NCBI RefSeq assembly: GCF_003046585.1
Contig: NZ_QAAE01000001.1
Span: 1 to 64,000 of the forward strand
Direction of reading: 5' to 3'
From: Nitrosomonas aestuarii
Lineage (GTDB): Bacteria; Pseudomonadota; Gammaproteobacteria; Burkholderiales; Nitrosomonadaceae
DNA length: 64,000 nucleotides
Position numbers and translations under genes: made by a program
Part shown: positions 49,936 to 58,459 of the stretch, one piece after another
Layout of the letters: each line of letters begins with the position of its first letter
Position numbering within the stretch: position 1 is the first letter of the stretch
The notes under the pieces: generated by a model
Seen by the model: the letters and a program-made list of their open reading frames with translations, nothing else
Told to the model about the DNA's origin: nothing
Database searches by the model: none

Positions 49936-50747
49936 AAGTGCCCTCCGGTAAACAGTCGTTCCCGGGTGCATTCCAAGAGCACGGCGTGTTTATGTGGAAA
50001 GCTGAATTCTTTTATTCGCCTCCATACGGGAAAAGAATCTACGTATTGCAGCACCTTTCTGTTATCCGAGCGAGGTTCGGCCATGATTTTTAAAGTTCTC
50101 GGGTCGTCAAGAAAAAGGTAGTGAACAACGCATTTCAATACTGCATCAGTATTTTTGATACCTAAGAACTTTCTCTCTCCGATTAGAAAATGAAAGCCTC
50201 TGTCATAATCGTGGCTGTCGTAGTAAGGCCCCAGTCGGTCTTCCTTCGTCCAGTAAAATTCAAAATACCCAACAGGCTCACCATCGACTTCCAGCATTGC
50301 CGGGATAAGATGTGGATCGGCCAGGTTCTTTTTTATATATTCGAGATGTTTTTCGGGGGTACCTGCAAGCTCCCAGTATTCCGAAACACGTCCGTTGTTA
50401 TGCCATGAAGAAAATACAGCCAAATCTCTTGCCGGATCAATGACTCTGAATACGATTGTTCTGTTGATTTCATAAATGTATCTCTCGTAAAGCGAAGTAT
50501 TTTTCTCCGGGTTGTGTCTCACGGGGTGGGAGACATCGTTAGTTCTCATCCAGGTTGTTGGATAAAGATCGTTTTCAGACGGCTTTATCCAATAAGGGGA
50601 AAATTGAAAAAACTCACTGCGGTTGATTATAATATTATGATTATTCGAGTTAACTTCTATTTCCTGAACGCCGGGCCTGAAGTATTCTTTTAATCGTTCC
50701 TCGTTATTCAGAAAAAAACTTCTCATGGTGGAAACGGTTCTATGCAT
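49932..50747 (-). CDS. iucB: N6-hydroxylysine O-acetyltransferase-like protein, IucB-like (GNAT)
   Basis: 271 residues from the ATG at 50747 (MHRTVSTMRSFF), overlapping iucA by eight bases; an open frame extends 13 codons further. The C-terminal half is the siderophore GNAT domain: EYWELAGTPEKHLEYI, VGYFEFYWTKEDRLGPYY, DRGFHFLIGERKFLG, LDDPRTLKIMAEPRSDNRKV and IKEFSFPHKHAVLLECTRER, matching IucB. It acylates hydroxylysine before condensation. The N-terminal half is shorter than in E. coli IucB (315 residues). Confidence 0.9.
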   Translation of the reverse strand: MHRTVSTMRSFFLNNEERLKEYFRPGVQEIEVNSNNHNIIINRSEFFQFSPYWIKPSENDLYPTTWMRTNDVSHPVRHNPEKNTSLYERYIYEINRTIVFRVIDPARDLAVFSSWHNNGRVSEYWELAGTPEKHLEYIKKNLADPHLIPAMLEVDGEPVGYFEFYWTKEDRLGPYYDSHDYDRGFHFLIGERKFLGIKNTDAVLKCVVHYLFLDDPRTLKIMAEPRSDNRKVLQYVDSFPVWRRIKEFSFPHKHAVLLECTRERLFTGGHL

Positions 50748-52440
50748 TACAAGAATCTTTGGAAATTTTATAGAGTGGGTTATCAATTGCGTTATAGATA
50801 TCTAACGGGTTCTTCTCGGTATTTTCATTGACGCCGTTCAAACAACAAAAAAAATTCCCTTTTTGTTTTAACGTGCTTGAATTCAGTAAGTAATCAATAA
50901 AGGAATAATCCAGTAGATGACTGCTTTTTTTATTCTGCAGGTATTTTAGAACCATCCTGAGTAACGTTTCTTCGGTACACGCCTGTTGTACCGCCAGAGC
51001 ATTGATTAAACTGAATGTTGAATTTATGATGAGATAGTATCCAAGCAGCGCGTGTGCCATCGGGTTATCTAGAACATTACCGTTATTGACGTCGAGGGAT
51101 AATGTCTCGTTTTTCATTTTTTCATAGCCAAGCCGGGTATAGCCTGTTCCCTGGCAATCTCTGAAAATAACGCCGCAGGGATAATTGTCATTTAATTGAA
51201 CAATGATATTCTGCTGATGCGCGCCAAAAAGGATGCCGTAGTCTGCTTGGGCCATAATAAAGGGATCAAGCACATTTTCCAGATACAGGCCAAACCATTT
51301 TTTTGCATCTATACTACGCGATGAAAAAAATCCCTTGTCCAGATACGGATTGGGTTGCGTTATTGTCGACAAAACGATGGCTTCTTTTTTGTCATGCGCC
51401 TTGAAAGGATTTTCTCTGATAAGCACGATTGTTTCCAGGATAATCGGATTTGACAGCCCCTTAATCGCCAGGAATGAAGGCTCGTTCAATATTTGAAAGC
51501 TTGGATGCTCAGTGAGAAACTGCTTTCCGCTGGTTGAATTCATGACTTCGTGGACTTGAAGTCCTCTGACAACTTCAACTGCCTGCAAATGCCTGATTGA
51601 ATTGGTTATTCTGAGCGAAAGTGAAAACTTAAGCATATAATCGCTGTTCTCACAATAAATGGTTCGCAATGAACTCGTCGCTTTCCATTTTAATAGGCCC
51701 TCTTTTTCAATCGGTATCAGGTGTTTATTTTTTATTAACGTATCGATATCATGATGTTTATTGATCACTCTAAATTGCCAGGGATGAAAAGGAAAGGGCT
51801 TGTATTGACTGTCAACGACTTCGTGATGGTCTTGTTCAAAAAGATTGGCACACCAGTCCTCATCAACAAAATGACTTGAATTCATTTGGAAAAAATATTC
51901 TTTTTTAAGTAAAACCCATTTTAAGGCGAATGCATTGCCGAACTCGGGTGCGAATAACTGATGGTCGTGATTTTTAAACTGTTCCTTGCTCTTGGGGCAG
52001 GGATGAAAATTGTGCCCGAGTATGAGTGCCTGTTCAGCGTCTATAAAAGACAAAGGCTTTATTCGGAATAGGGCGCCATAGCCTGGTTTTCTATAAATCA
52101 ATATTTTTATCAGATTTTGGTAGCTTTCCATGATGCGTGGGTAAAGCACGTGAAAACCATCTTTTTTATTGATGATCTGGAAAAGCTCTTGTACAAACAT
52201 TTTAAAGCTTAGCGATTCCTTGTTCCTGTCTATGGTTCTGTAAAAAGCATTTTTATAAGCATGACTACCCACATTAGAATATTGCTCAAGTGCAATACTT
52301 AACGTTTTGCGTTCATTTCTAAATACAATTTCATTATTTTCCACTTCAAAATCATGCCATTCTCTCAGGAGAGAATTAACCAGTGCAGTTGCAGAAAATT
52401 TTTCTGCAAGCTGCTTCGTATTAAAATTCTGATGATTCAT
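50740..52440 (-). CDS. iucA: N2-citryl-N6-acetyl-N6-hydroxylysine synthase, IucA-like (NIS synthetase)
   Basis: 566 residues from the ATG at 52440 (MNHQNFNTKQLAEKFSATAL); the open frame goes 37 codons further upstream, with sequence that does not look conserved. Family motifs: LGHNFHPCPKSKE, FPFHPWQFRVI, TSSLRTIYCENSDYMLKFSL, QADYGILFGAHQQNIIVQL and IFRDCQGTGYTRLG, then KGNFFCCLNGVNENT near the end. Joins the first hydroxamate arm to citrate. First of iucABCD, transcribed away from the divergent MFS gene across a Fur-box-like site. Confidence 0.92.
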   Translation of the reverse strand: MNHQNFNTKQLAEKFSATALVNSLLREWHDFEVENNEIVFRNERKTLSIALEQYSNVGSHAYKNAFYRTIDRNKESLSFKMFVQELFQIINKKDGFHVLYPRIMESYQNLIKILIYRKPGYGALFRIKPLSFIDAEQALILGHNFHPCPKSKEQFKNHDHQLFAPEFGNAFALKWVLLKKEYFFQMNSSHFVDEDWCANLFEQDHHEVVDSQYKPFPFHPWQFRVINKHHDIDTLIKNKHLIPIEKEGLLKWKATSSLRTIYCENSDYMLKFSLSLRITNSIRHLQAVEVVRGLQVHEVMNSTSGKQFLTEHPSFQILNEPSFLAIKGLSNPIILETIVLIRENPFKAHDKKEAIVLSTITQPNPYLDKGFFSSRSIDAKKWFGLYLENVLDPFIMAQADYGILFGAHQQNIIVQLNDNYPCGVIFRDCQGTGYTRLGYEKMKNETLSLDVNNGNVLDNPMAHALLGYYLIINSTFSLINALAVQQACTEETLLRMVLKYLQNKKSSHLLDYSFIDYLLNSSTLKQKGNFFCCLNGVNENTEKNPLDIYNAIDNPLYKISKDSCNA

Positions 52441-52559
52441 TTTCAATATACATCCAGCGAATAAGCATATTTTTTGGATTTTGCGTGATAAGTTACGCCA
52501 ATACAGTGTAGATCCACTATTCAGTGCGTTATGCAATAAGATAGCAGTCAATTAATGTA

Positions 52560-52578
52560 AATGCAAATCATTTGTATT
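52560..52578. promoter_or_regulatory. Fur-box-like palindrome in the iucA/MFS divergent promoter
   Basis: AATGCAAATCATTTGTATT is a near-perfect 9-1-9 palindrome of the AATGCAAATCATT kind seen in betaproteobacterial Fur operators, although it matches the E. coli consensus only moderately. Its position in the shared gap (52441-52626) would allow one site to repress both the siderophore operon and the transporter. It also argues that the MFS protein starts downstream of it. Confidence 0.55.
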
Positions 52579-52626
52579 ACTGTTATTATTGTGATTTTAA
52601 ACTTAACTTTAACTCTCTTAATCTTG

Positions 52627-53811
52627 ATGAGCCAACATGAAGTTTCTGCGATCTCTCCAATAGTGCTCGCTTTGCCAATTGCTATTACAGGCGCCACACA
52701 GAGCTTACTTGTGATCGCATTGCCAATTATTATCGCGTTGACCGAACTGAAGATCAGTCAGCTGAGTCCTGTTCTGGGGCTTTCTGCGCTTGCATTTCTG
52801 ATTGGTGGATATGTCTGGCCAAGACGCATAATGCCGGGGCAGCGTCGTCAGTTGCTGCAAAGACTCCTGGCCGTTGCGGCGATCAGTCAAATTTTATTTG
52901 TCGTCCTCTTATTTGCCGGTACTTACGAAATATTCGGCGCATTTATTCTGCTGAGCGCATTATTTGTCACAAGATTCATCTACGGGTTTACCGTATCGGG
53001 TGTTTATCCCACAGTACAGGCCTGGCTGGTCAGTGAGCACTCGGAGTCTGAGCAGATTCGCCATAGAGCGCTGACATACATGAGCGTGACAATTAATGCT
53101 GCCCGTGTCCTGGTTCCATTGATAGCGTCAGGACTGATAATGTATCAATCTGAGATGGTGTTGGCGCTGTTGATCGGATTGCCACTTGCAGCGCTGTTGT
53201 TGTTGCCCCGGGAGCAAATACCATTAATCAATGTATCGCTTGCCGCGCCTGTAAACCGATGGCCTGAAATTACCATTGTACTGCCGGCAGTTCTGGTTCA
53301 CATGAGTCTGGGGATCGCAGAGTTCATTATCGGCCCTTATCTCTCCGTTGAGTGGGGGATTACGCTTGGCAACACATTAATCTATACAGCGCTTCTTCTC
53401 GCAAGCATAGCTGCCTGCATGATGCTTACTCAATTCATAAGTCTACGTTATCGTCTCCAACCCGGTCAGTTGTTGATCTGGTCTCCAGCAGGGATGGCGT
53501 TGGGCGCGTTTATTGCAGCTATCTATCCATCGACATTGCCTGCAGGATTGATGTTAATCGCGATTTCACTTGCCTTGCTGCTGCCAGCCTCGGCTACCGG
53601 TGCTGTTGCAGGCCGTGATCCGAAAGCTCAGGCGCATGCCAGTGCCGATCTTTACACTGCGCGAATTCTTGGGCATCTGCTGGGTGTAACGATTGCCGGT
53701 CCTTTGTTCGAGATCGCTTCACACCTGCCGCTTGTTGCCGCTGCAATATCTGCTCTTATGGCGATACCTGCCAGCGCGAAACTCCGGCGGGCGCTGACAA
53801 CCAGTGCTTAA
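52627..53811 (+). CDS. MFS transporter, probable siderophore exporter
   Basis: 394 residues from the ATG at 52627 (MSQHEVSAISPIVLAL); an in-frame ATG at 52561 lies within the Fur-like palindrome. About twelve hydrophobic segments, beginning PIVLALPIAITGATQSLLVIALPII; a loop-2-type basic segment (GYVWPRRIMPGQRRQ) and FTVSGVYPTVQAWLV in the first half. A gene divergent from iucA encoding an MFS exporter recalls ShiF/IucX in aerobactin loci; export of the siderophore is inferred from position. It is visibly richer in GC than the iuc genes. Confidence 0.82.
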   Translation: MSQHEVSAISPIVLALPIAITGATQSLLVIALPIIIALTELKISQLSPVLGLSALAFLIGGYVWPRRIMPGQRRQLLQRLLAVAAISQILFVVLLFAGTYEIFGAFILLSALFVTRFIYGFTVSGVYPTVQAWLVSEHSESEQIRHRALTYMSVTINAARVLVPLIASGLIMYQSEMVLALLIGLPLAALLLLPREQIPLINVSLAAPVNRWPEITIVLPAVLVHMSLGIAEFIIGPYLSVEWGITLGNTLIYTALLLASIAACMMLTQFISLRYRLQPGQLLIWSPAGMALGAFIAAIYPSTLPAGLMLIAISLALLLPASATGAVAGRDPKAQAHASADLYTARILGHLLGVTIAGPLFEIASHLPLVAAAISALMAIPASAKLRRALTTSA

Positions 53812-53906
53812 ACGTTCAGTTTGTTATGCACTAACATCAAACTATCTTTTAAGTGAAGATACGATAATTTTGACATTGCATCGAATAAAGATACCGTCAA
53901 CACAAA

Positions 53907-53943
53907 AAAGAGCCCAGCGGTACAAATTTACGCTGCGCTCTTT
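53907..53943. terminator. Bidirectional terminator
   Basis: A 13-base stem with one mismatch, AAAGAGCCCAGCG (53907-53919) and CGCTGCGCTCTTT (53931-53943), with an 11-base loop and A-run before/T-run after, between the convergent MFS (+) and RTX (-) genes. Confidence 0.8.
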
Positions 53944-53960
53944 CCCCTATAAAATTAATA

Positions 53961-54779
53961 TTATGCGGCTACAGTGAAGAAATCGGTAAGATTAGCGCTG
54001 ACATCATCAACCGATACGCCTACTAACTGGATTGTACTGCCGCCACCCAGATCAATTGTGGTTCCAAAGTCATCGCTGCCTTCTTCTCCATAACTGGTAA
54101 TGCGGGTTGCAAAATCATCAGCGGTCTGAATACCTGTGCCGTTGATATCAGCGACGATCATGAACTGGTCTGTCTCGGCATTAAAACTGTTTACCGTGTC
54201 ATTACCATCATCACCTCTATAGACAAGCTCATTCGAACGATCGTCTCGTGAACCTGAACCATAGAGCAGATCGTCGCCAGCCTGACCAAAAATCTGATTG
54301 TGACCCGAACCGCCGCTAATCCAGTCGTTTCCACCGTTACCTAGAATAACGTCGTCTTCTTCACCCCCAAAAATAACGTCGGTACCATCACCACCGATAA
54401 TCAAATCGTTACCGAGTGAGCCATATAAAGCGTTGGTACCTGTCACACCGTACAATGTATCGCCATCTTCATTACCGAACAACTGATCGTTGCCCACTCC
54501 GCCCCACAAAAGGTCGGCGCCCAAGCCACCCTCAAGCCAATCATTGCCGGAGCCGCCATACATCAAATCGTTGCCGGCTTCTCCGAATAGCAGGTCATTA
54601 CCTGCTTCAGCGTAAACAACGTCGTCGCCATCGCCCAGATAAGCAACATCGTTTTCGTAACCGAGCCTGAGTCCGTCATCACCGCCACCAGCAAGCACTA
54701 CTGATGAACCAGATGTCCATATCACTTCACCTTCGTTAGATCCAAAAACAAGGCCAGTGCCGCGTACAATTTCAGTCAT
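53961..54779 (-). CDS. RTX calcium-binding repeat protein, secreted
   Basis: 272 residues with no N-terminal signal peptide. From about residue 40 to 180 it is almost entirely GGxGxDxLx nonapeptide repeats (for example GEAGNDLMYGGSGNDWLEGG), which fold into a calcium-loaded beta-roll. The C-terminal 90 residues (after DDGNDTVNSFNAETDQFMI) resemble the C-terminal type I secretion region, ending in DFFTVAA. No catalytic domain is visible. An AGGAG site precedes the ATG and a Fur-box-like site lies 130 bases upstream, so it may be an iron-starvation product. No type I exporter genes are in the window. Confidence 0.88.
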   Translation of the reverse strand: MTEIVRGTGLVFGSNEGEVIWTSGSSVVLAGGGDDGLRLGYENDVAYLGDGDDVVYAEAGNDLLFGEAGNDLMYGGSGNDWLEGGLGADLLWGGVGNDQLFGNEDGDTLYGVTGTNALYGSLGNDLIIGGDGTDVIFGGEEDDVILGNGGNDWISGGSGHNQIFGQAGDDLLYGSGSRDDRSNELVYRGDDGNDTVNSFNAETDQFMIVADINGTGIQTADDFATRITSYGEEGSDDFGTTIDLGGGSTIQLVGVSVDDVSANLTDFFTVAA

Positions 54780-54910
54780 ACTTCACTCCTAATTGATTAT
54801 TGGTTTTCGTTTGGTCACACTATCGTGCGCTATCTCTGTGATCAGCAGTAAAGAAAAAATGAGTACTTTAAAAACAATCTCAATCAATTCAAGACTAGTT
54901 TGTTCACATT

Positions 54911-54931
54911 AATGAGAATTATAATCATTTG
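54911..54931. promoter_or_regulatory. Fur-box-like operator upstream of the RTX gene
   Basis: AATGAGAATTATAATCATTTG closely resembles known Fur boxes of the AATGAGAATTATTATCATT kind. The 370-base gap 54780-55149 otherwise contains only the 55087 hairpin and AT-rich sequence. Confidence 0.65.
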
Positions 54932-55086
54932 TATTTAGATTATCAATATTATTTGTGTTTTTAACCTGAGATTTATATTCCGGTTCATATTCAAATTCTG
55001 ATCAACGTTATAAAACAGTTGTTTTAAAGATTAGAACGCGAATATAAATTGCGTCGCAAGCATCAGGTGCCGCGTATAAGTGGCTC

Positions 55087-55131
55087 GCATTTTGCCCTTA
55101 AAGGTGCAAACATTCTTTAAGGGCAAAATGC
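55087..55131. other. Perfect 17-base hairpin downstream of the PEP-CTERM gene
   Basis: GCATTTTGCCCTTAAAG (55087-55103) pairs exactly with CTTTAAGGGCAAAATGC (55115-55131), with an 11-base loop. It begins 18 bases past the PEP-CTERM stop on the minus strand, the position of a terminator, but no T-run follows on either strand. Confidence 0.55.
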
Positions 55132-55149
55132 TGCTGTGGAAACGATGAG

Positions 55150-55932
55150 TTATATAAATGGTTCTTGCTGCTTGTTGCGTCGTCGGGCGGCGAATATTAA
55201 AGCGCTCAGCCCCAGTCCCACCAGAAACAGGGTGTCTGGTGCCGGAACCGCTTGCAGACCGGATTCAAAGGACATAATTTGAAAATTGGGCTCTAGATGA
55301 ATTTTGATTATCTGGGTAATGGAGAAAGGCTGGTTAATGTCATTGACAGCAATTCGGCCATAGCTGCCATTAAATCCATTGCCGCCACTGAAAATACCAT
55401 TGCCCAGTGTTGTCGCGCCGACCGTATCAAAATTTAAATTAGAGGTATTGTAGAAGTAATTTACTTCAACCGTGTTTAATGGATTTGTGCCGAGTCTTCC
55501 TGCAATTCCGGCGCTTAAAAAGCCGTTAACACCCAACCCATCCAGCATAAAATCATTATCTGAAATTTCAATGGTGAGTGTGCCGCCGCTTGCAGAGGAG
55601 ACAGCAAGTTCACGCAAAAAAAGGTCTGCCTGGGTGTTGGTATTTGGGGGCAGGGGCTTTGATACGCCTGAGGAGGCGGTCAGAAAGAAATTTGGCGTGC
55701 TGAAAGATGTTGAGAGCAAACCCAATATACCCGGACTATTATCGGGTGTTGTGCTCGCTCCACCAGTGGTTATTTGGTCAGTGGCCGTGATAACTGTCGG
55801 CGCGCCTGTAAGTGGTGTATCCGTTATTCTTAACATTAACGTTGCCTGGCTTGCATTGATGCCGAGCACTGAAATGAACAAAAATGTAATAAAGCTTTTT
55901 GTAAATTTAATTAGAACTGTTGTTATTGTCAT
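55150..55932 (-). CDS. PEP-CTERM sorting-domain protein
   Basis: 260 residues. Signal peptide at the N-terminus (FITFLFISVLGINASQA) and the tripartite C-terminal sorting signal: VPAPDT, a hydrophobic segment (LFLVGLGLSALIFAA), and the basic RRRNKQQ. The middle is Ser/Thr/Asn/Gly-rich beta-type sequence of unknown function, typical of exosortase (EpsH) substrates. The exosortase itself is not in the window. The PAP variant replaces the usual PEP. Confidence 0.87.
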   Translation of the reverse strand: MTITTVLIKFTKSFITFLFISVLGINASQATLMLRITDTPLTGAPTVITATDQITTGGASTTPDNSPGILGLLSTSFSTPNFFLTASSGVSKPLPPNTNTQADLFLRELAVSSASGGTLTIEISDNDFMLDGLGVNGFLSAGIAGRLGTNPLNTVEVNYFYNTSNLNFDTVGATTLGNGIFSGGNGFNGSYGRIAVNDINQPFSITQIIKIHLEPNFQIMSFESGLQAVPAPDTLFLVGLGLSALIFAARRRNKQQEPFI

Positions 55933-56077
55933 GATATTGCTCTTGATTTCTATGTGTTGTGGTTGATTTGGTTAAATATATAACACCTTGTTCTTTTTGG
56001 ATTAAATTGCTGTATGTGTGTGCGTCCAACAATCGTCTTGCTGGATTGTTCTGAATCTATAGAATGTGTCACTGTTG

Positions 56078-58168
56078 TTACCAGTTGAATGCGTAAGTAA
56101 AACCGACGATACGTCCCGGGCCCGTGGCAAAACCATAAGGCGTACCCGAAGCCTGACTGACTAATGGAAAATAATTTTCATTTAACAGATTTTTGACGGC
56201 AACAGTAAAATGTCCTGGCCCTACTGCAATACTTGATGTCAGGTCGACAATGACATAATCATCTACAGGCAGCCCGCCAAATTGTGTTGAATTGGGTGTT
56301 CGGTCACCGATATATAATGCCTGCATTCGGTTTTGCCACCAGCTTAACGGGCTATATTCGAGAAAACCTGATAACTTCACTGGCGAAATTCGGGTATTCG
56401 GTAAATCTTCATCAAACTTGCCGTCATTATCCAGGTCCATCTCGCCTTCCGCCCAGCTTGCGGTGCCGCCAACATTTACTTGTTCATTCACCTGATAAGA
56501 CAATTCGCCTTCAACGCCCCAGATACGTTCGGGTAGCTTAATGATGCTCAGGTCTTTGTTAAAGGTAGTGCCATTATTCGAGTCGCTGTAGAAACCCACT
56601 ACTGACGCCTGCACAGGTCCATAGCGGCCGCGCAGGCCCAGTTCGAAGTTATCGACCTTTGCTGCTTCGGAGGCCAGCTGACCGGCGCTGGAAATTGCCG
56701 CATTTGCGTCTCTGATTGCACGTCCGATATCCGCAATAGAAAAACTCTGGGAATAGCCGCCGTAGAGCTCAAGGTAGTCCGTAATGAATACAACTGCACT
56801 GCCATTAAACAATGTGTTGTTATAATCCACCTCATCACCGCTGACGCTGTTTCCACCGCGATTGATTACATTTGAAATGTCGACAGAGATGGCTTCCTGA
56901 CGGACGCCGCCCCGCAATATCGCATAGTCGCTAATCGGTAATTCAAGCTCTAAAAATCCTGCAAGCGCATCTTGTCGCATGAAAGGCACGACTGTTGGTC
57001 CATCAAGTCCTGCCTGAACCACCTGATCGCGCAGATAATCCAGACCCCAGATTGCACTGAACTCGTAATTTTTAATGGTAATGGGGGTGTTAATCGTTAA
57101 CCGGCTGCCAAATTTTTCAGCCCTGACTTCAGTTTGTGCAAACCCTGGAAATTTGGCAAAGCGCGCGATCTGATCGCCATAATAGCCTTTCAGAGAAACA
57201 TGGCTGCCAAAAAAGTTTTTATTGATATAGTCAACACCCACAAGTGTGTTTTTTGTCCCGGGATTAAATGGATTAAATTGACCGCGCACCGCCGGAGTTT
57301 TGATGCCATTCGCCGGATCTCCGAGGCCGAATGTATAGTTGGTGTCCTGTCTGATATTAAAATGGTTAACAGTGAATTGCACACGCTGCCGGTCATTGTC
57401 AAAATTAAAACCCAATTTCCCGAGAATATTAAAGGTATTGGTGTCGGCCAGTCCGCCCTGCACGCCAATTGGATCGGGGGCAATACGATCACCGCTCGCA
57501 TCAAAAAATTGGCCACGTTCACCGTATGTACCGGACACCAGATAATCCATATTGTCCCGTGTACCGGAAATCCGATGTGTTGTCTCCCACATAATTGAGT
57601 CATCAAAATGCTGTGTTGAGAAACGTATGCCGCCTTTTGAAAAACCTTCTCTCAACTTCTTGGAGGCGTGCTTGGTAATAATGTTAATCAGGCCACCGGC
57701 TGCGCCAAAACCATAAGCGGCAGTGCCGCCCCGCACAACCTCGATACGTTCAATCGCATCGACATCAATGGTATTCAGATCACGACTGGATGTGCGAAGG
57801 GCAGTTGACTGCGGAATACCATCGATTAACACCAGGTAATCACGACCACGCAGCGTCTGGCCGAACGATGAAAGTGCTTCCGTGCTGGGTCCCAGCCCAG
57901 GTACGGTTTTGGCCAAAACATCACTTAAATTACGTGCAAATGCCGCTTGTTGCTGAATATCTTTATTGGATATCACGGTCACTGAACGGGTTGTTTCCGA
58001 GACGGGCGTTTCAGTCCGCGTGGCCGTGACAACGACTGGTTCCATAGCGCTATTGCGGCCAGATGTGTCCTGCGCGAAAAGTTGGTTGGATAATGTGCCT
58101 CCAATCAACAATAGTTGAACGGGTAACATGCGATGCCATCTGTAGATTAAATTAAATATTGTTGTCAT
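56078..58168 (-). CDS. TonB-dependent ferric siderophore receptor, IutA-like
   Basis: 696 residues from the ATG at 58168 (MTTIFNLIYRWHRMLPVQ); an in-frame ATG at 58225 falls within the Fur box and is less likely. Signal peptide ends near NQLFA. TonB box-like PVVVTATRTET, plug with LSDVLAKTVPGLGPS, RGRDYLVLIDGIPQS, IDAIERIEVVRGGTAAYG and GAAGGLINIITK; the barrel ends in FTYAFNW. Several segments (GVEGELSYQVNEQ, DYNNTLFNGSAV) are reminiscent of the aerobactin receptor IutA, matching the iucABCD operon 4 kb away. No STN domain. Confidence 0.85.
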   Translation of the reverse strand: MTTIFNLIYRWHRMLPVQLLLIGGTLSNQLFAQDTSGRNSAMEPVVVTATRTETPVSETTRSVTVISNKDIQQQAAFARNLSDVLAKTVPGLGPSTEALSSFGQTLRGRDYLVLIDGIPQSTALRTSSRDLNTIDVDAIERIEVVRGGTAAYGFGAAGGLINIITKHASKKLREGFSKGGIRFSTQHFDDSIMWETTHRISGTRDNMDYLVSGTYGERGQFFDASGDRIAPDPIGVQGGLADTNTFNILGKLGFNFDNDRQRVQFTVNHFNIRQDTNYTFGLGDPANGIKTPAVRGQFNPFNPGTKNTLVGVDYINKNFFGSHVSLKGYYGDQIARFAKFPGFAQTEVRAEKFGSRLTINTPITIKNYEFSAIWGLDYLRDQVVQAGLDGPTVVPFMRQDALAGFLELELPISDYAILRGGVRQEAISVDISNVINRGGNSVSGDEVDYNNTLFNGSAVVFITDYLELYGGYSQSFSIADIGRAIRDANAAISSAGQLASEAAKVDNFELGLRGRYGPVQASVVGFYSDSNNGTTFNKDLSIIKLPERIWGVEGELSYQVNEQVNVGGTASWAEGEMDLDNDGKFDEDLPNTRISPVKLSGFLEYSPLSWWQNRMQALYIGDRTPNSTQFGGLPVDDYVIVDLTSSIAVGPGHFTVAVKNLLNENYFPLVSQASGTPYGFATGPGRIVGFTYAFNW

Positions 58169-58206
58169 TTTAGTTTTAATATAATAATGAGAAAAATAAA
58201 CTAAGC

Positions 58207-58225
58207 AATAATGATTAGCATTCAA
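58207..58225. promoter_or_regulatory. Fur-box-like operator upstream of the IutA-like receptor
   Basis: AATAATGATTAGCATTCAA matches the 19-base Fur consensus at 14 positions, with the core ATAATGATTA intact. It is 39 bases before the preferred start codon. The rest of the 291-base gap to the PepSY gene (58169-58459) is AT-rich with no gene. Confidence 0.65.
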
Positions 58226-58459
58226 TAAATATAAAATTTATTGGATGTATCGAATTACATTCATCGTTATTTTTGATACTGCTACTTGTGGTATTTTTAA
58301 AAAAATCGCTGGTTTGAGCTATTGGCTCAAGAAGATCGATTCTATTTTTTAGGCCTTGCTAATAATCGGTTGTTAACGGCTGATTCCATTTTGCAATTTG
58401 TATTGAACTGTGCTTGCTTTGTCTCAAATGATGAAATATTTCGCAGGTTATATATTTCA

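Noticed and set aside
54240-54640. Short direct repeats that could suggest a CRISPR or satellite array
   Set aside because: They are the DNA of RTX nonapeptide repeats in the - strand gene: 27-base periodicity in frame, not repeat-spacer units.
55472-55966. 164-residue + strand frame over the PEP-CTERM gene
   Set aside because: The minus-strand reading has a signal peptide and a PEP-CTERM tail; the antisense frame shows neither domain nor start signal.
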